DNA of 46,300 nt from Chlamydiales bacterium (GTDB lineage: Bacteria > Chlamydiota > Chlamydiia > Chlamydiales > JAAKFR01): NCBI GenBank assembly GCA_022601635.1, contig JAJACG010000010.1:1-46300 (forward strand), in the 5' to 3' direction. Numbering within the stretch: the stretch's first letter is position 1; each line of letters starts with the position of its first letter. This document shows, piece by piece, positions 1 to 8,403 of the stretch. A program made the position numbers and the translations under genes. Below the pieces are notes generated by a model, which worked only from the letters and a program-made list of their open reading frames with translations, had not been told where the DNA came from and ran no database searches.

Positions 1-244
1 ACTTCGGCGGTTGAAATGAAAGAGAAGCGGAAGCGGCTGAGCTTTCGCGTGAGGGATTCGAAATTCCTCCTCTTCCATTTTGAGGGACATCTTTGACGTT
101 TTGCTCCGCCGCCGTGCTATTGCACTGCCGGCGTCGCGCACCGCCAAATCTGGACGCTTAAAACAAATGAGGCTCATCACGTTGTTTTCTACCCTTTGCC
201 TAACGAATAGCCTCGACTTACCACAAATCCTTAATAGGTGACTC
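1..244. other. Left edge, no confident gene
   Basis: On the plus strand, frame 1 is open from the window edge to TGA at 94-96 and would encode a 31-residue basic tail ending FEGHL. It could be the 3' end of an upstream gene, but it is too short to judge. Around 105-140 there is a GC-rich imperfect inverted repeat centred on GTGC-TATT-GCAC. AGGTGA at 236-241 is the likely ribosome binding site for the gene at 245. I recognise nothing else. Confidence 0.2.
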
Positions 245-991
245 ATGACGCAAATTGACTTCAAAGGCAAAATAATCCTAGTAACCGGATCTAATAGACC
301 AAAAGGCATCGGACGCTCCTTCATCCATGAAGCCATCAAACGCGGCACAAAAAAAATCTACGCCGCATGCCGAAATACTGACCACGTCAAAGACCTAGTC
401 GAACAATACCCACAAATCATCCACCCCATCACACTAGACGTCACCAATAAACAGCAAATCCAAGACGCCGCTCAAAACTGCAACGATACCCAAATCCTCG
501 TCAATAACGCCGGCGTCTCAAAATTCTGCGGTATCTGCGAAAAGTACAATGAAGACGACGCCAGAGCAGAAATCGAAGTCAACTACTTCGGCCCACTACA
601 CCTCACACAAGCCTTCACACCCAATCTCAAAAAAAATCAAAACTGCGCTATCGTCAATATCGTCTCTATCGCCGCCCTCTCCCCAACAGCGCTCGCCGCA
701 ACCTACTCGGCATCAAAAGCGGCCCTACACGCCGTCACTCGTACAAGCAGAAAAGAACTCTGCACACACAATATCTCCGTCTTCGGTGTCTATCCAGGCC
801 CTCTTGAAACCAGCATGACTGAAGGCTTCGAATTTCCTATGCCCTCATCACAAAGCGCAGCCACATACATCCTCGACGCAATGGAAAAAGGACAGCTCGA
901 TATGACCACTGATGAATTTGGCCACGCCTTCAAAAATTACCTCAAACTCGACCCTGAAGCCGAAGCCATGATTGACAAATACTTCAGATAA
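245..991 (+). CDS. Short-chain dehydrogenase/reductase (SDR)
   Basis: A 248-residue classical SDR, probably an NAD(P)H-dependent oxidoreductase in the cytoplasm; the substrate cannot be told. It has an N-terminal Rossmann motif (VTGSNRPKGIG, about residues 13-23, two residues longer than the usual TGxxxGxG), NNAG at about 87-90, a catalytic Ser in VSIAAL, and the YSASK pair that supplies the catalytic Tyr and Lys. Length is typical. The start at 245 is preceded by AGGTGA. It lies 69 bp upstream of tag on the same strand and may be cotranscribed. Coding-strand composition is poor in G and rich in A/C, with mostly C-ending codons, like tag and most of mscS but unlike the genes that follow, so these three may share an origin outside the core. 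Confidence 0.85.
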   Translation: MTQIDFKGKIILVTGSNRPKGIGRSFIHEAIKRGTKKIYAACRNTDHVKDLVEQYPQIIHPITLDVTNKQQIQDAAQNCNDTQILVNNAGVSKFCGICEKYNEDDARAEIEVNYFGPLHLTQAFTPNLKKNQNCAIVNIVSIAALSPTALAATYSASKAALHAVTRTSRKELCTHNISVFGVYPGPLETSMTEGFEFPMPSSQSAATYILDAMEKGQLDMTTDEFGHAFKNYLKLDPEAEAMIDKYFR

Positions 992-1060
992 CCACCAAAA
1001 AAGTTGTTGATATCACCAAATATGTTGGTAAAGGAAGCCCTGATTAACACGAGGTTCACT

Positions 1061-1606
1061 ATGAGATGCTTTGGAGATGAACACCCACTTTACGCAAAAT
1101 ACCACGACGATGAATGGGGCGTCCCCCTACACGATGACCAAAAACTCTTCGAAATGCTAACCCTCGAAGGCGCTCAAGCAGGACTCTCATGGTTCACAAT
1201 TCTAAAAAGAAGAGAGGGGTATCAAAAATCCTTCCACAACTTCGACCCACAAAAAGTAGCCCAAATGAGCGATGAAGAACTAGAAAATCTCATGCACAAC
1301 CCCGCCATAATCCGAAATCGTCTCAAAATCTGGTCCACAAGACAAAATGCTCAAGCCTTCCTCCAAATCCAAAAAGAATTTGGCTCCTTCGATAACTACC
1401 TAAAAGCATACGCACCCAAACCCATCATCGGAAATTGGAAAGAACATAAAGATGTACCCATCTCCACCAAACTGAGCGATGACATATCAAAAGACCTCAA
1501 AAAACGAGGTATGAAATTTGTCGGTACCACCATCATCTACGCCTTCTGCCAAGCCATCGGACTCGTAAACGACCACCTCACCTCTTGTCCAAAATATCAC
1601 GCTTAA
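1061..1606 (+). CDS. tag: DNA-3-methyladenine glycosylase I
   Basis: Excises 3-methyladenine from alkylated DNA (base excision repair). The 181-residue product has the family layout: RCFGDEHPLYAKYHDDEWG at the N-terminus, LTLEGAQAGLSW, and LKKRGMKFVGTT followed by NDHLTSC. Cys3 and His14 near the N-terminus and the His and Cys of the C-terminal NDHLTSC fit the zinc site of the E. coli enzyme (187 aa). I start at ATG 1061 rather than an upstream start at 1004 because GAGG lies 6 nt before it and the N-terminus then matches the family. The stop TAA (1604-1606) directly abuts a palindromic repeat. Codon use matches the SDR gene before it. Confidence 0.92.
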   Translation: MRCFGDEHPLYAKYHDDEWGVPLHDDQKLFEMLTLEGAQAGLSWFTILKRREGYQKSFHNFDPQKVAQMSDEELENLMHNPAIIRNRLKIWSTRQNAQAFLQIQKEFGSFDNYLKAYAPKPIIGNWKEHKDVPISTKLSDDISKDLKKRGMKFVGTTIIYAFCQAIGLVNDHLTSCPKYHA

Positions 1607-1767
1607 GGAGACACTGAACAACTCGCTCATTGAATCTTCTGTCAATCTTCGCGCCGCTGCATCATTCTCACCTTCACTAACCCGCAAGGGGTTAGCGTCA
1701 GGCTCCGAATTTCCCAGCATCGCAAATCTTGGCAGAATCTCCAATAACCAAGTTATTCAGGGTTTCC
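1607..1767 (+). repeat. 161-bp palindromic repeat, copy 1 (subfamily gamma)
   Basis: Starts GGAGACACTGAACAACTC immediately after the tag stop codon and ends AGTTATTCAGGGTTTCC. The central hairpin is CTAACCCGCAAGGGGTTAG (1678-1696). The inner arms (CTTCGCGCCGCTGCA and the AGCATCGCAAATCTT side) are partly complementary. Same subfamily as 17380-17540. Confidence 0.9.
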
Positions 1768-1817
1768 ATAATGATGAATAAATACCCAAAAAATAAAATT
1801 TGTGTGATAGATAAAGC

Positions 1818-2843
1818 ATGATACAAAATGTATACCAATTCATTCTACCCCATTTAACACGCATTGCTATCGCTGGCGCACTCTTTTTAGCCGCATACAT
1901 CCTCTACCACATCCTCTTCTTCACAATGAAAAAAGTGGCAAAAGGCACAGCTTCCAAAGTAGTTCAAGGCATCCGTGCACCCACCCTCCTACTCTTCTTC
2001 GAAGCTGCCTCCTTCCTATCACTCTTCATCTTCTCACTCGATGCCAAACCACACAAAATGATCGCTATGATCACCCTCGCCTTCGCCGTCCTCACTGTCG
2101 GTTGGCTCGTTATCAGAACTATCAGAGTCTACTTCAAATCCATCATCGAACTCTACAAAAGTGACCCAAAACGTAAAGCCTCAGTCATACAAATCCAATT
2201 CATCTATAGACTGCTCCTCATCGCTATTAGCTTCATCACTATTGGCGCTATCCTGCTGCTCTTCCCCTCAGCAAAGCAGCTCGGCATCGGTGTACTCGGC
2301 TCCGCAGGCGTAGTCGGACTTGTGATAGGTATGGCCGCAAGGCCCATCTTCCTAAACCTTATGGCTGGATTCCAAATCGCTATCACCAAAACTATCAATC
2401 TAGATGATGCCATTGAAATCGATGGACATCCTGGACGCGTCGAATCCATCCACCTCACCTATGTCATCGTCAGAACTTGGGACCTCAAAAGACACATCAT
2501 CCCCATCTCCCAATTCATCGACAAAGCCTTCCAAAACCTAGACCTGCGAAACACCGAAAAACTAGGCGCAATCTTCTTGTACCTCGACTACAGAGCACCA
2601 ATTAAAACCATTCGCACTAAGTTTGAAGAGCTCGTTCAAAACGCTCCACAATTTAATGGCTCCACATTGAACTTGCATGTCGTTGATGCAACAGCTAATA
2701 CGATCAAACTAAGATTAGTCATGACTGGAAATGATGCAGCCTCTACGTTTGAACTAACCTGTCATATCAGAGAAAAGTTGATTGAATACATCCAAAAGGA
2801 GCATCCTGAATCTCTCCCTGTTGTCAGAGAGTTAGAGGTATAA
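1818..2843 (+). CDS. MscS-family mechanosensitive ion channel
   Basis: Small-conductance mechanosensitive channel of the cytoplasmic membrane, releasing solutes on hypo-osmotic shock. The 341 residues hold about four to five hydrophobic segments (about 10-32, 50-75, 83-100, 128-150, 155-190). The last is the Gly/Ala-rich pore helix (GSAGVVGLVIGMAA) followed by the signature AGFQIAITKTINLDDAIEIDG and an alpha/beta cytoplasmic domain. Upstream 1768-1817 is AT-rich and has no clear Shine-Dalgarno. The next gene starts 1 nt after the stop, so they are coupled. Base composition changes inside this gene near 2600, from C-ending codons to the mixed usage of the following genes. Confidence 0.88.
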   Translation: MIQNVYQFILPHLTRIAIAGALFLAAYILYHILFFTMKKVAKGTASKVVQGIRAPTLLLFFEAASFLSLFIFSLDAKPHKMIAMITLAFAVLTVGWLVIRTIRVYFKSIIELYKSDPKRKASVIQIQFIYRLLLIAISFITIGAILLLFPSAKQLGIGVLGSAGVVGLVIGMAARPIFLNLMAGFQIAITKTINLDDAIEIDGHPGRVESIHLTYVIVRTWDLKRHIIPISQFIDKAFQNLDLRNTEKLGAIFLYLDYRAPIKTIRTKFEELVQNAPQFNGSTLNLHVVDATANTIKLRLVMTGNDAASTFELTCHIREKLIEYIQKEHPESLPVVRELEV

Positions 2844-2844
2844 A

Positions 2845-3174
2845 ATGAACGGCCCCCCTCCTGGATATGATGACGAAAGTGTCATCCCCAAGTTTCGACT
2901 TAAAACCCTTCTTGGACAGTTTGAAGATGAGCTTAATACGATCCAAACCATCTTTGCAGAAACAGTCAATGTCGAATATCAAGCAAGTGGACGCGACTTC
3001 ACCGCTGAGCTGTGGAGTTTGCAAAATACAGCAGCAGAACTTGGCTCTGAATACCCCTTCTTGATCGAGAAGCTCATCCGTGACTATGAGAGTTTTAAAT
3101 CAGCCCCCGATCGCACCAAATTGGAGCAGCTCTGTGCAGATGTAAAAAGTCTGCAACTTCTCTTGACGGGATGA
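2845..3174 (+). CDS. Small hypothetical protein
   Basis: A 109-residue acidic, helix-rich soluble protein that I do not recognise. It has a proline-rich start (MNGPPPGYDDES) and then two predicted helices (about 19-45 and 50-108) without a signal peptide or membrane segment. It follows the MscS stop by 1 nt, so it is translationally coupled to the channel and may act with it. The DUF2608 gene follows 46 bp later on the same strand. No motif allows a functional call. Confidence 0.7.
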   Translation: MNGPPPGYDDESVIPKFRLKTLLGQFEDELNTIQTIFAETVNVEYQASGRDFTAELWSLQNTAAELGSEYPFLIEKLIRDYESFKSAPDRTKLEQLCADVKSLQLLLTG

Positions 3175-3220
3175 CCATTCATTGCTATTCTTCACCCAAT
3201 CTTTTTTCCTGGAGGGTAGT

Positions 3221-3994
3221 ATGTTAAAGCAACTCTTTATTCTGGTAGCAGCCAGCTGCTCGCTTTTTGCAGAAATCATTGAAGTTAAGCATTTCTCTGA
3301 ATTGCCACATTATGTGAATTCAGAAACTCTAGTCATTTTAGACATTGACAACACGCTTTTGATGCCTACCCAAGAGCTTGGCTCAGATCAATGGTTCCGC
3401 TACCGATTAGATAGCTACCGTAAAGAGGGAAAAACCTACCCACAAGCGTTGGAGCTAGCCCTTCCTGAATGGGAAGCTGTTCAAAACATCACAGATGTAG
3501 CTGTTGTTGAGATGGAGACACCCACTATTATTGAGAAGCTACAAGAAAAGAATATTCCAGTCATAGGTCTTTCGACGCGTGGTTTGGCACTTGCCATGCG
3601 CACAGTACAGCAGCTCGATAGTGTTGGTATTAACTTGCAGGTAACAGCTCCTTCTAAAGAGGAGATTCCTCTGCTCAATCCACACGCTATCTTGTTTAGA
3701 AAGGGGATTCTTTTCACTGCGGGAACACATAAGGGCAAAGGGCTGCAAAAGCTACTAGCAAAGCTCGACTATAAGCCTAAGCGTATTCTCTTCATCAATG
3801 ACAAGCGGGGTAACTTGCGACAACTTGAAGAGGGAGTCAATGAGCTGAAGATTCCATTTACAGGATTGCGCTATGGCTATCTAGATGATAAGGTACGCAA
3901 CTTTCGTTCAGATATTGCAGATCTGCAGTTAGAAAACTTTAAAATGATTGTAAGCGACAAGGATGCTGAAACGATCTTGAACTCGAGAGGGTAG
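3221..3994 (+). CDS. Secreted HAD-like protein (DUF2608 type)
   Basis: A 257-residue protein with an N-terminal signal sequence (MLKQLFILVAASCSLFA) and a HAD-like core: LDIDNTLL supplies the nucleophile/acid DxD pair, LSTRG is motif II-like, and INDKRGNL is motif IV-like. This matches the DUF2608 family as I know it from Legionella and environmental chlamydiae; the substrate is unknown. I place the start at 3221 because GGAGG at 3211-3215 is ideally spaced and the signal peptide then begins the protein. It is exported to the periplasm or beyond. tdk follows after 4 nt, indicating an operon. Confidence 0.8.
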   Translation: MLKQLFILVAASCSLFAEIIEVKHFSELPHYVNSETLVILDIDNTLLMPTQELGSDQWFRYRLDSYRKEGKTYPQALELALPEWEAVQNITDVAVVEMETPTIIEKLQEKNIPVIGLSTRGLALAMRTVQQLDSVGINLQVTAPSKEEIPLLNPHAILFRKGILFTAGTHKGKGLQKLLAKLDYKPKRILFINDKRGNLRQLEEGVNELKIPFTGLRYGYLDDKVRNFRSDIADLQLENFKMIVSDKDAETILNSRG

Positions 3995-3998
3995 TGAG

Positions 3999-4598
3999 AT
4001 GGCAAAGCTCTATTTTCGATATGGTGCAGTTGGCTCTGCAAAAACGTTAAACCTTTTGGCTGTAGCCCACAACTACCGCCAGCAGCGCAAACGAGTCCTT
4101 CTGATGAAGCCAGCGATAGATGATCGCTTTGGTAAAAATAATATCCGCTCCAGAGCAGGCCTTGAAACTGAGGCAGATATCTTGGTTGAGGCCAATACCA
4201 ACTTACTTCTGCACAAATTTGACAAGATCGATTGCCTACTTGTTGATGAGGCACAGTTTCTCCCAGCAGTAATCATCGATCAGCTGCGCACAATCACTTT
4301 GGAAAAGAAGATCCCTGTAATCTGCTACGGATTGCGCACCGATTTCCGCACCAATCTATTTGAAGCCTCTCGCCGACTCATGGAGGTTGCCGACTCTATC
4401 GAAGAGGTTAAATCTACCTGTCACTACTGCAATCGAAAAGCAGTACTCAATCTAAAGCATGTGAATGGTAGCCCAACCCGCACAGGACCAACAGTTCAAC
4501 TCGGGTGTGAAGAGACCTACTTTCCAGCCTGTTGCCACTGCTATTTTGGGCAATTTGCAAAAAAAGAGAAAGAAGAATCACTTTCAGCTTGCCGTTAA
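3999..4598 (+). CDS. tdk: Thymidine kinase (type II)
   Basis: Phosphorylates thymidine to dTMP with ATP (pyrimidine salvage). 199 residues, the normal length for the bacterial type II enzyme. Visible are an N-terminal P-loop region (YGAVGSAKT), LLVDEAQFL (Walker B/DEAQF), the CYGLRTDF strand, and a zinc ribbon built from CHYC and CCHC pairs. Oddly, the P-loop reads GxxGSAKT, with Ala where the usual type II motif has Gly before Lys; Lys and Thr are kept, so activity is plausible. Classical Chlamydia lack this gene as far as I recall, so it marks a wider salvage repertoire. Confidence 0.88.
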   Translation: MAKLYFRYGAVGSAKTLNLLAVAHNYRQQRKRVLLMKPAIDDRFGKNNIRSRAGLETEADILVEANTNLLLHKFDKIDCLLVDEAQFLPAVIIDQLRTITLEKKIPVICYGLRTDFRTNLFEASRRLMEVADSIEEVKSTCHYCNRKAVLNLKHVNGSPTRTGPTVQLGCEETYFPACCHCYFGQFAKKEKEESLSACR

Positions 4599-4617
4599 GT
4601 TAAATAAAAAATATATT
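4589..4617 (+). promoter_or_regulatory. Candidate sigma66/sigma70 promoter
   Basis: TTGCCG (4589-4594), 17-nt spacer, TATATT (4612-4617). It overlaps the tdk stop codon and reads into the gene at 4646. The spacer and -10 lie in an AT-rich inverted repeat (TTAAATA at 4600-4606, TATTTAA at 4614-4620) that could be an operator. Confidence 0.45.
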
Positions 4618-4645
4618 TAACACAACCTTAACAAAGGAGTGTTAG

Positions 4646-5515
4646 ATGGCAGGTAGTATTCGAAGAATGAGTGATTTTTTTCGAGGAGCGCGTTGGCAGG
4701 AAGCTGATCAAGCGTCTCAAATTCCAAGAGAGATTATTCCGCAAATTATTAATCATCTAGGTGATTCGAAGAGGAAGCGCTGCTTCCAATATGAGCAGTA
4801 TAGGTTTCAGGCCAAACTTGTAGACCAAAGAGTTCTGATTTGTCCTACAAGCAAAACTGCAAAGAGGGCGATCGAATTGCAACTGATTCACTACACAAAA
4901 GTCGAATTTGGTGAGCAGGGAGGCGGAAGAAAACCGAAAGAGAGCAGGGCTCTTAGATCCGATTCAATAGATTCAAGTGAACAGGGAGGCAGTAGAGACC
5001 GCGAAAAGGATGGAGTTCAGTATAGTGAGATTGTCAGACCCAACTCAGAACAAGTTGCGCGCAAGATGGTGCGCTTTCTTAGTATCGATGGTTTTAGAAA
5101 TACGCTCGGTGAAAAAACATTGAGCAATCCCAAAGAGAATAGCGATTTTATCAGACGCAAAAGGAGGCAAAGCCTTCTTGAGGCATCTACAGATACAAGG
5201 CTACCCAGCCCATCAAACTCGCTCGAATCGGTCCATTCCGAGCCGGTAAAGAGAGAGCATTGGAAGCCTGTATTATTACCTGCAAAGGTTTATGGTTCAC
5301 CAATGCTGATACGAAAGCATCGAGATCGCTCTAGAGCCATTTTGAATCATAAGATGCGCTTAGAGCTGCAGATTGAGTTTCTTCAAAATCATAAGCCCAA
5401 TGATCCCTCTCTCCCTGCCCTATTAGAAGAGTGGCGATACGCTATGACTCTCGTGCAACAGTGGAGGATGCGCAATATTTTGGATATTCAGACAAGATTT
5501 AAAGCTGCTGGTTAA
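4646..5515 (+). CDS. Hypothetical charged protein, possible effector
   Basis: 289 residues, strongly basic and polar, not recognised. The centre (about 90-215) is low-complexity, rich in Ser, Arg, Lys and Glu, with a short duplicated motif (GEQGGGRKPKE and SEQGGSRDREK, about 91 and 113). The C-terminal third is helical (LELQIEFLQNH...LLEEWRYAMTLVQQW). No signal peptide or membrane segment. ATG 4646 follows AAGGAGT at a good distance. It has its own likely promoter and is followed by three palindromic repeats. Disordered basic proteins of this kind are often secreted or nucleic-acid binding, but nothing proves that here. Confidence 0.7.
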   Translation: MAGSIRRMSDFFRGARWQEADQASQIPREIIPQIINHLGDSKRKRCFQYEQYRFQAKLVDQRVLICPTSKTAKRAIELQLIHYTKVEFGEQGGGRKPKESRALRSDSIDSSEQGGSRDREKDGVQYSEIVRPNSEQVARKMVRFLSIDGFRNTLGEKTLSNPKENSDFIRRKRRQSLLEASTDTRLPSPSNSLESVHSEPVKREHWKPVLLPAKVYGSPMLIRKHRDRSRAILNHKMRLELQIEFLQNHKPNDPSLPALLEEWRYAMTLVQQWRMRNILDIQTRFKAAG

Positions 5516-5523
5516 GTTCTTAA

Positions 5524-5682
5524 GGAGCCACTGAACAACTCCCGTACCAGATCTTCCAACAATCTTTCTATCGAGGTATAGTTCTCGCCTTGACTAACCC
5601 CTTGAGAGTTAGTCAAGGCGAGAATGAAGCAGTGGCGTAAAGATTGGCGGAAGATTCAATGAGCGAGTTGTTCAGGGTCTCC
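5524..5682 (+). repeat. Palindromic repeat, copy 2 (alpha/gamma inverted mosaic)
   Basis: Begins GGAGCCACTGAACAACTCC, ends GAGTTGTTCAGGGTCTCC. The left half is of the alpha type (CTTTCTATCGAG). The right half is the reverse complement of a gamma-type left half (GAATGAAGCAGTGGCGTAAAG, ATTCAATGAGCGAG). The centre is a perfect 17-bp stem (TTCTCGCCTTGACTAAC with its complement) around a 9-nt loop. Confidence 0.88.
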
Positions 5683-5685
5683 GTA

Positions 5686-5847
5686 GGGATGCCTTGATTA
5701 ACTCCCATCCGGTATCTTCCGTCACAATTTTCGACTCAGCGTCATTCTCGACTCGACTAACCAGCAAGTGGTTAGTGCTCATCTCCGAATTTATCCGAAT
5801 CAAAAATTCTGACGAAATCTGCCAAACGGTAATTAATCAGGGTTTCC
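5686..5847 (+). repeat. Palindromic repeat, copy 3 (subfamily beta)
   Basis: Begins GGGATGCCTTGATTAACTCC 3 nt after copy 2, ends AATTAATCAGGGTTTCC. Inner arms are ATTTTCGACTC and the CGAATCAAAAAT side. Central hairpin CTAACCAGCAAGTGGTTAG. A plus-strand frame is open through the whole element. Confidence 0.88.
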
Positions 5848-5927
5848 TTAACAGTTATCAAGAAAGGATAAAAAAACAGGGGAATTCGACCTCCTTGCCA
5901 AACTCCCCCGAACGCTTCTAGCTTTAA

Positions 5928-6089
5928 GGAGATACTGAATAACTCCCTCACCAAATCTTCCGACAATCTTTCTATCGAAGCATCGTTCTCGCCTCGACTA
6001 ACCCACAAGGGGTTAGACGTTTGGCTCCGAACTTCCCCTCGATAGAAATCTTGCTGCAATCTCTGGCAAGGTACTTTTTCAGTATCTCC
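5928..6089 (+). repeat. Palindromic repeat, copy 4 (subfamily alpha)
   Basis: Begins GGAGATACTGAATAACTCC, ends TTTTTCAGTATCTCC. Inner arms CTTTCTATCGA and TCGATAGAAAT are complementary. Central hairpin CTAACCCACAAGGGGTTAG. The 80 bp between copies 3 and 4 hold no recognisable gene. Confidence 0.9.
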
Positions 6090-6351
6090 CCTAGGGGGAC
6101 AGCCAGAAACGATTCATGAGGGAGTATAACAAATAAAGATTTTATGTTAAGAAAAAATAAAGGTTTTTTTGATTCAAATTTCCATCTTTCAAAACAGCAG
6201 TCTCTTAGAAAATTAAAAAAGATTAAGGGTAGTAAAAGATTTTTCCCAAGTAACTATTTTTTAATCATTAAAATTTGAAATTTCTTTTGCTTCAAAAAAA
6301 CAATGGATGGGATAATTAGAGTAGAACTTAGTTTCACAAGGAGAGTGAGTT
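6090..6351 (+). promoter_or_regulatory. AT-rich intergenic region with candidate promoter
   Basis: No gene is seen. A palindrome TCCCCTAGGGGGA lies at the left edge (6087-6099). A possible promoter for the gene at 6352 is TTGCTT (6287-6292), 18-nt spacer, GATAAT (6311-6316). AAGGAGAG just before ATG 6352 is a good ribosome binding site. Confidence 0.4.
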
Positions 6352-8403
6352 ATGGCTAGTCTACATATCCTAGAGGCGCTCGACAATTTGAATGCTCTTG
6401 TCGACGTCGATTCCATTGATCAGATCGAAGTTACAGAAGATGCTCAGCTCGTTGCACACTTAGAAAAGAGCGAGGACGATTACTTTTTAAAAGCGGGTAG
6501 TGATGAGATGACCCGTGATGCCATTCGTGAGACTTTTAAGAGTGTTCACGAATATCTCGTCCATTTCTATGAGAAAGCTCGCGAAAATCAGGGAGATACA
6601 GCCCGGCTAATGGAGGGGATTAACTCTGTGATGGTTCTCGTTGGAGAGGCTGCTAACAAGCTAGAACGTAATAGCGATGTTTTTGCCAAACGTATGACAG
6701 ATGTTCCTGAATATAAGCAGCTACAAGATTTCTATAAAAACCGTGTAATCCAGGAACTTTTTACCGAATTTGCCAAAGCTCCTGTCGTAAAACCTACAGA
6801 AGAAGAGGAGATTGAAGAGGTTGCTGGTGTGCATCTGCTCAATGACATCGACATCATCAAACGCGACCATCTCTATGAGCTCTTCACCCTGAAAAATGAA
6901 GCCGGTCAAGATTTCTATACGCCAGTTTTGGCGCGCAATCTGAAGCTCGCCTGTGACTTTGGACAATATTTGGAGCACTATAGTGGCGATGACCCCTTTG
7001 TGCAGGTCAAGAGCTGGGAGGATCGCTCTTTGCATCTTTTTGCCAAGCGCATCTTGAATGATTCCAAGAAAGAGCTCGCCATCTTCTACCAAGAGGCGCG
7101 CAACTTCAAAGAGGTAGAGATAGTCCGCTACTTGCACCAAGCTGTTGTGGCCCTTCATTTAGCAGCCAATCCAAGAAACTTGCTGCGTCAATTTTCACAA
7201 AAGGGGTGCTACTTCTACTTCCAAGATTTCCAGCAGTTTTTGCGCAATGCAATTCATACAAGGGAGTATGAGAGACTGCTAGTCTATCCAGCAAATCACC
7301 CCTTCTTTGAGAGTGTCATGGCGCTTGTGGGGCGACTAATCTCGGAATTCTTTCTTTCTGGTGAGGAGGCTGTTGAGGCCGGTGAGAGGGTCACTCAGCT
7401 CATCGGAACCACCAAGGGACCTCTCTCTGATCGCTTCCACCAAGCGTGGATAGCCCTAGAAGAGGCGTTTGCTAATCATCCTTATGGTCCAGTCTTCAAA
7501 GCGCTTGACGCTGTACGAGATCAATCTGAAAAACTCTTTGATCCACTTCTACAGGGTAACATCCCTGAGGTTGAGTGTCGTATGAACAATGGAACAGAGG
7601 TGCTACGAATGCCAGCTCCTGTTCGTCAACGCTACATCAACCATGCAGAGGTGGCGCATGAGTGGCAAGCCTATTTGCGCACAACAGATGAAAACCATCT
7701 GCTGATTAACTATCAAGATCGCACCTCTTGGCGTGAACATGCTAGATCGATCTGCCTGGAGGAATTGGCGCATCACGCTGACTTCGCAGACCATTTGAAT
7801 GTGGTTACTCTGGCAAAAGATACTGAGTTCTATGATCAAGGCGGTATCTATGAAGAGCTCAACGTTGCTGAGGAATTCATCCAGCAGTTTGCCTACCACC
7901 TAGAGGATGAAAAGACTGGCTATTACTTTCCCATCAAGTTGAGGAATCAGCTGCTGCCCACTTGGACCAACTCAATGCTGCAAGCAGTGCATCAAGTCTT
8001 CTTCGATTCTAAGTCTGAGCTAAGTCGCAGTGAGCGTCTCGACTTCATCTCAATCGCCTACATTCTCATGGAGGCCAAATTGATTGAGATCTTACAACCC
8101 TCAATTGTCACCCACTGCTGTAAGGATGGTCTCGATGTCAGCTCTACCTCATCTGCAGCGCTCATCGCCTTCTTGAAGGGTGAGGATGAGTGGACAGACG
8201 AGCAGACTCAAAAATTCTTCAACCTGCTCTTTGTACCAACCATGCTCAAGCGTGAGCGCATCGTGCACAGAGAACGTCTAGAGAGACTGCATTCGCTCTT
8301 TAAAAGGCTTGAGGCCTCTGGCAACTACCTACAGAAGCTCAAGAGCCTGTTTGATGCGAAGGGCTTAGATATTTCCCCTTCAAATAGGTCAAATAGGGGG
8401 TAG
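6352..8403 (+). CDS. Large conserved chlamydial hypothetical protein
   Basis: 683 residues, soluble and almost wholly helical, without signal peptide or membrane segments. I recognise no catalytic motif. By position (upstream of lptG/lptF and tilS) it corresponds to C. trachomatis CT837, a large hypothetical protein; this is recalled order, not alignment. A Glu-rich stretch (TEEEEIEEV, about 149-157) separates an N-terminal region from the rest. The start has an excellent AAGGAGAG site. The 3' end overlaps the convergent carboxypeptidase gene by 65 bp. Function unknown. Confidence 0.82.
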   Translation: MASLHILEALDNLNALVDVDSIDQIEVTEDAQLVAHLEKSEDDYFLKAGSDEMTRDAIRETFKSVHEYLVHFYEKARENQGDTARLMEGINSVMVLVGEAANKLERNSDVFAKRMTDVPEYKQLQDFYKNRVIQELFTEFAKAPVVKPTEEEEIEEVAGVHLLNDIDIIKRDHLYELFTLKNEAGQDFYTPVLARNLKLACDFGQYLEHYSGDDPFVQVKSWEDRSLHLFAKRILNDSKKELAIFYQEARNFKEVEIVRYLHQAVVALHLAANPRNLLRQFSQKGCYFYFQDFQQFLRNAIHTREYERLLVYPANHPFFESVMALVGRLISEFFLSGEEAVEAGERVTQLIGTTKGPLSDRFHQAWIALEEAFANHPYGPVFKALDAVRDQSEKLFDPLLQGNIPEVECRMNNGTEVLRMPAPVRQRYINHAEVAHEWQAYLRTTDENHLLINYQDRTSWREHARSICLEELAHHADFADHLNVVTLAKDTEFYDQGGIYEELNVAEEFIQQFAYHLEDEKTGYYFPIKLRNQLLPTWTNSMLQAVHQVFFDSKSELSRSERLDFISIAYILMEAKLIEILQPSIVTHCCKDGLDVSSTSSAALIAFLKGEDEWTDEQTQKFFNLLFVPTMLKRERIVHRERLERLHSLFKRLEASGNYLQKLKSLFDAKGLDISPSNRSNRG

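Noticed and set aside
1032-1048. Solitary match to a repeat terminus (GGAAGCCCTGATTAAC) before tag
   Set aside because: Only one end with mismatches and no partner arm; likely chance, although a degraded remnant cannot be excluded.
1487-1744. Minus-strand open frame of 85 codons across tag and repeat copy 1
   Set aside because: It arises from the open minus-strand frame of the repeat plus the antisense of tag; equivalent frames recur in other copies with no independent start signals.
5694-5921. Plus-strand open frame of 75 codons
   Set aside because: It is the open frame of repeat copy 3 extended into the spacer; no ribosome binding site, and the translation repeats in other copies.
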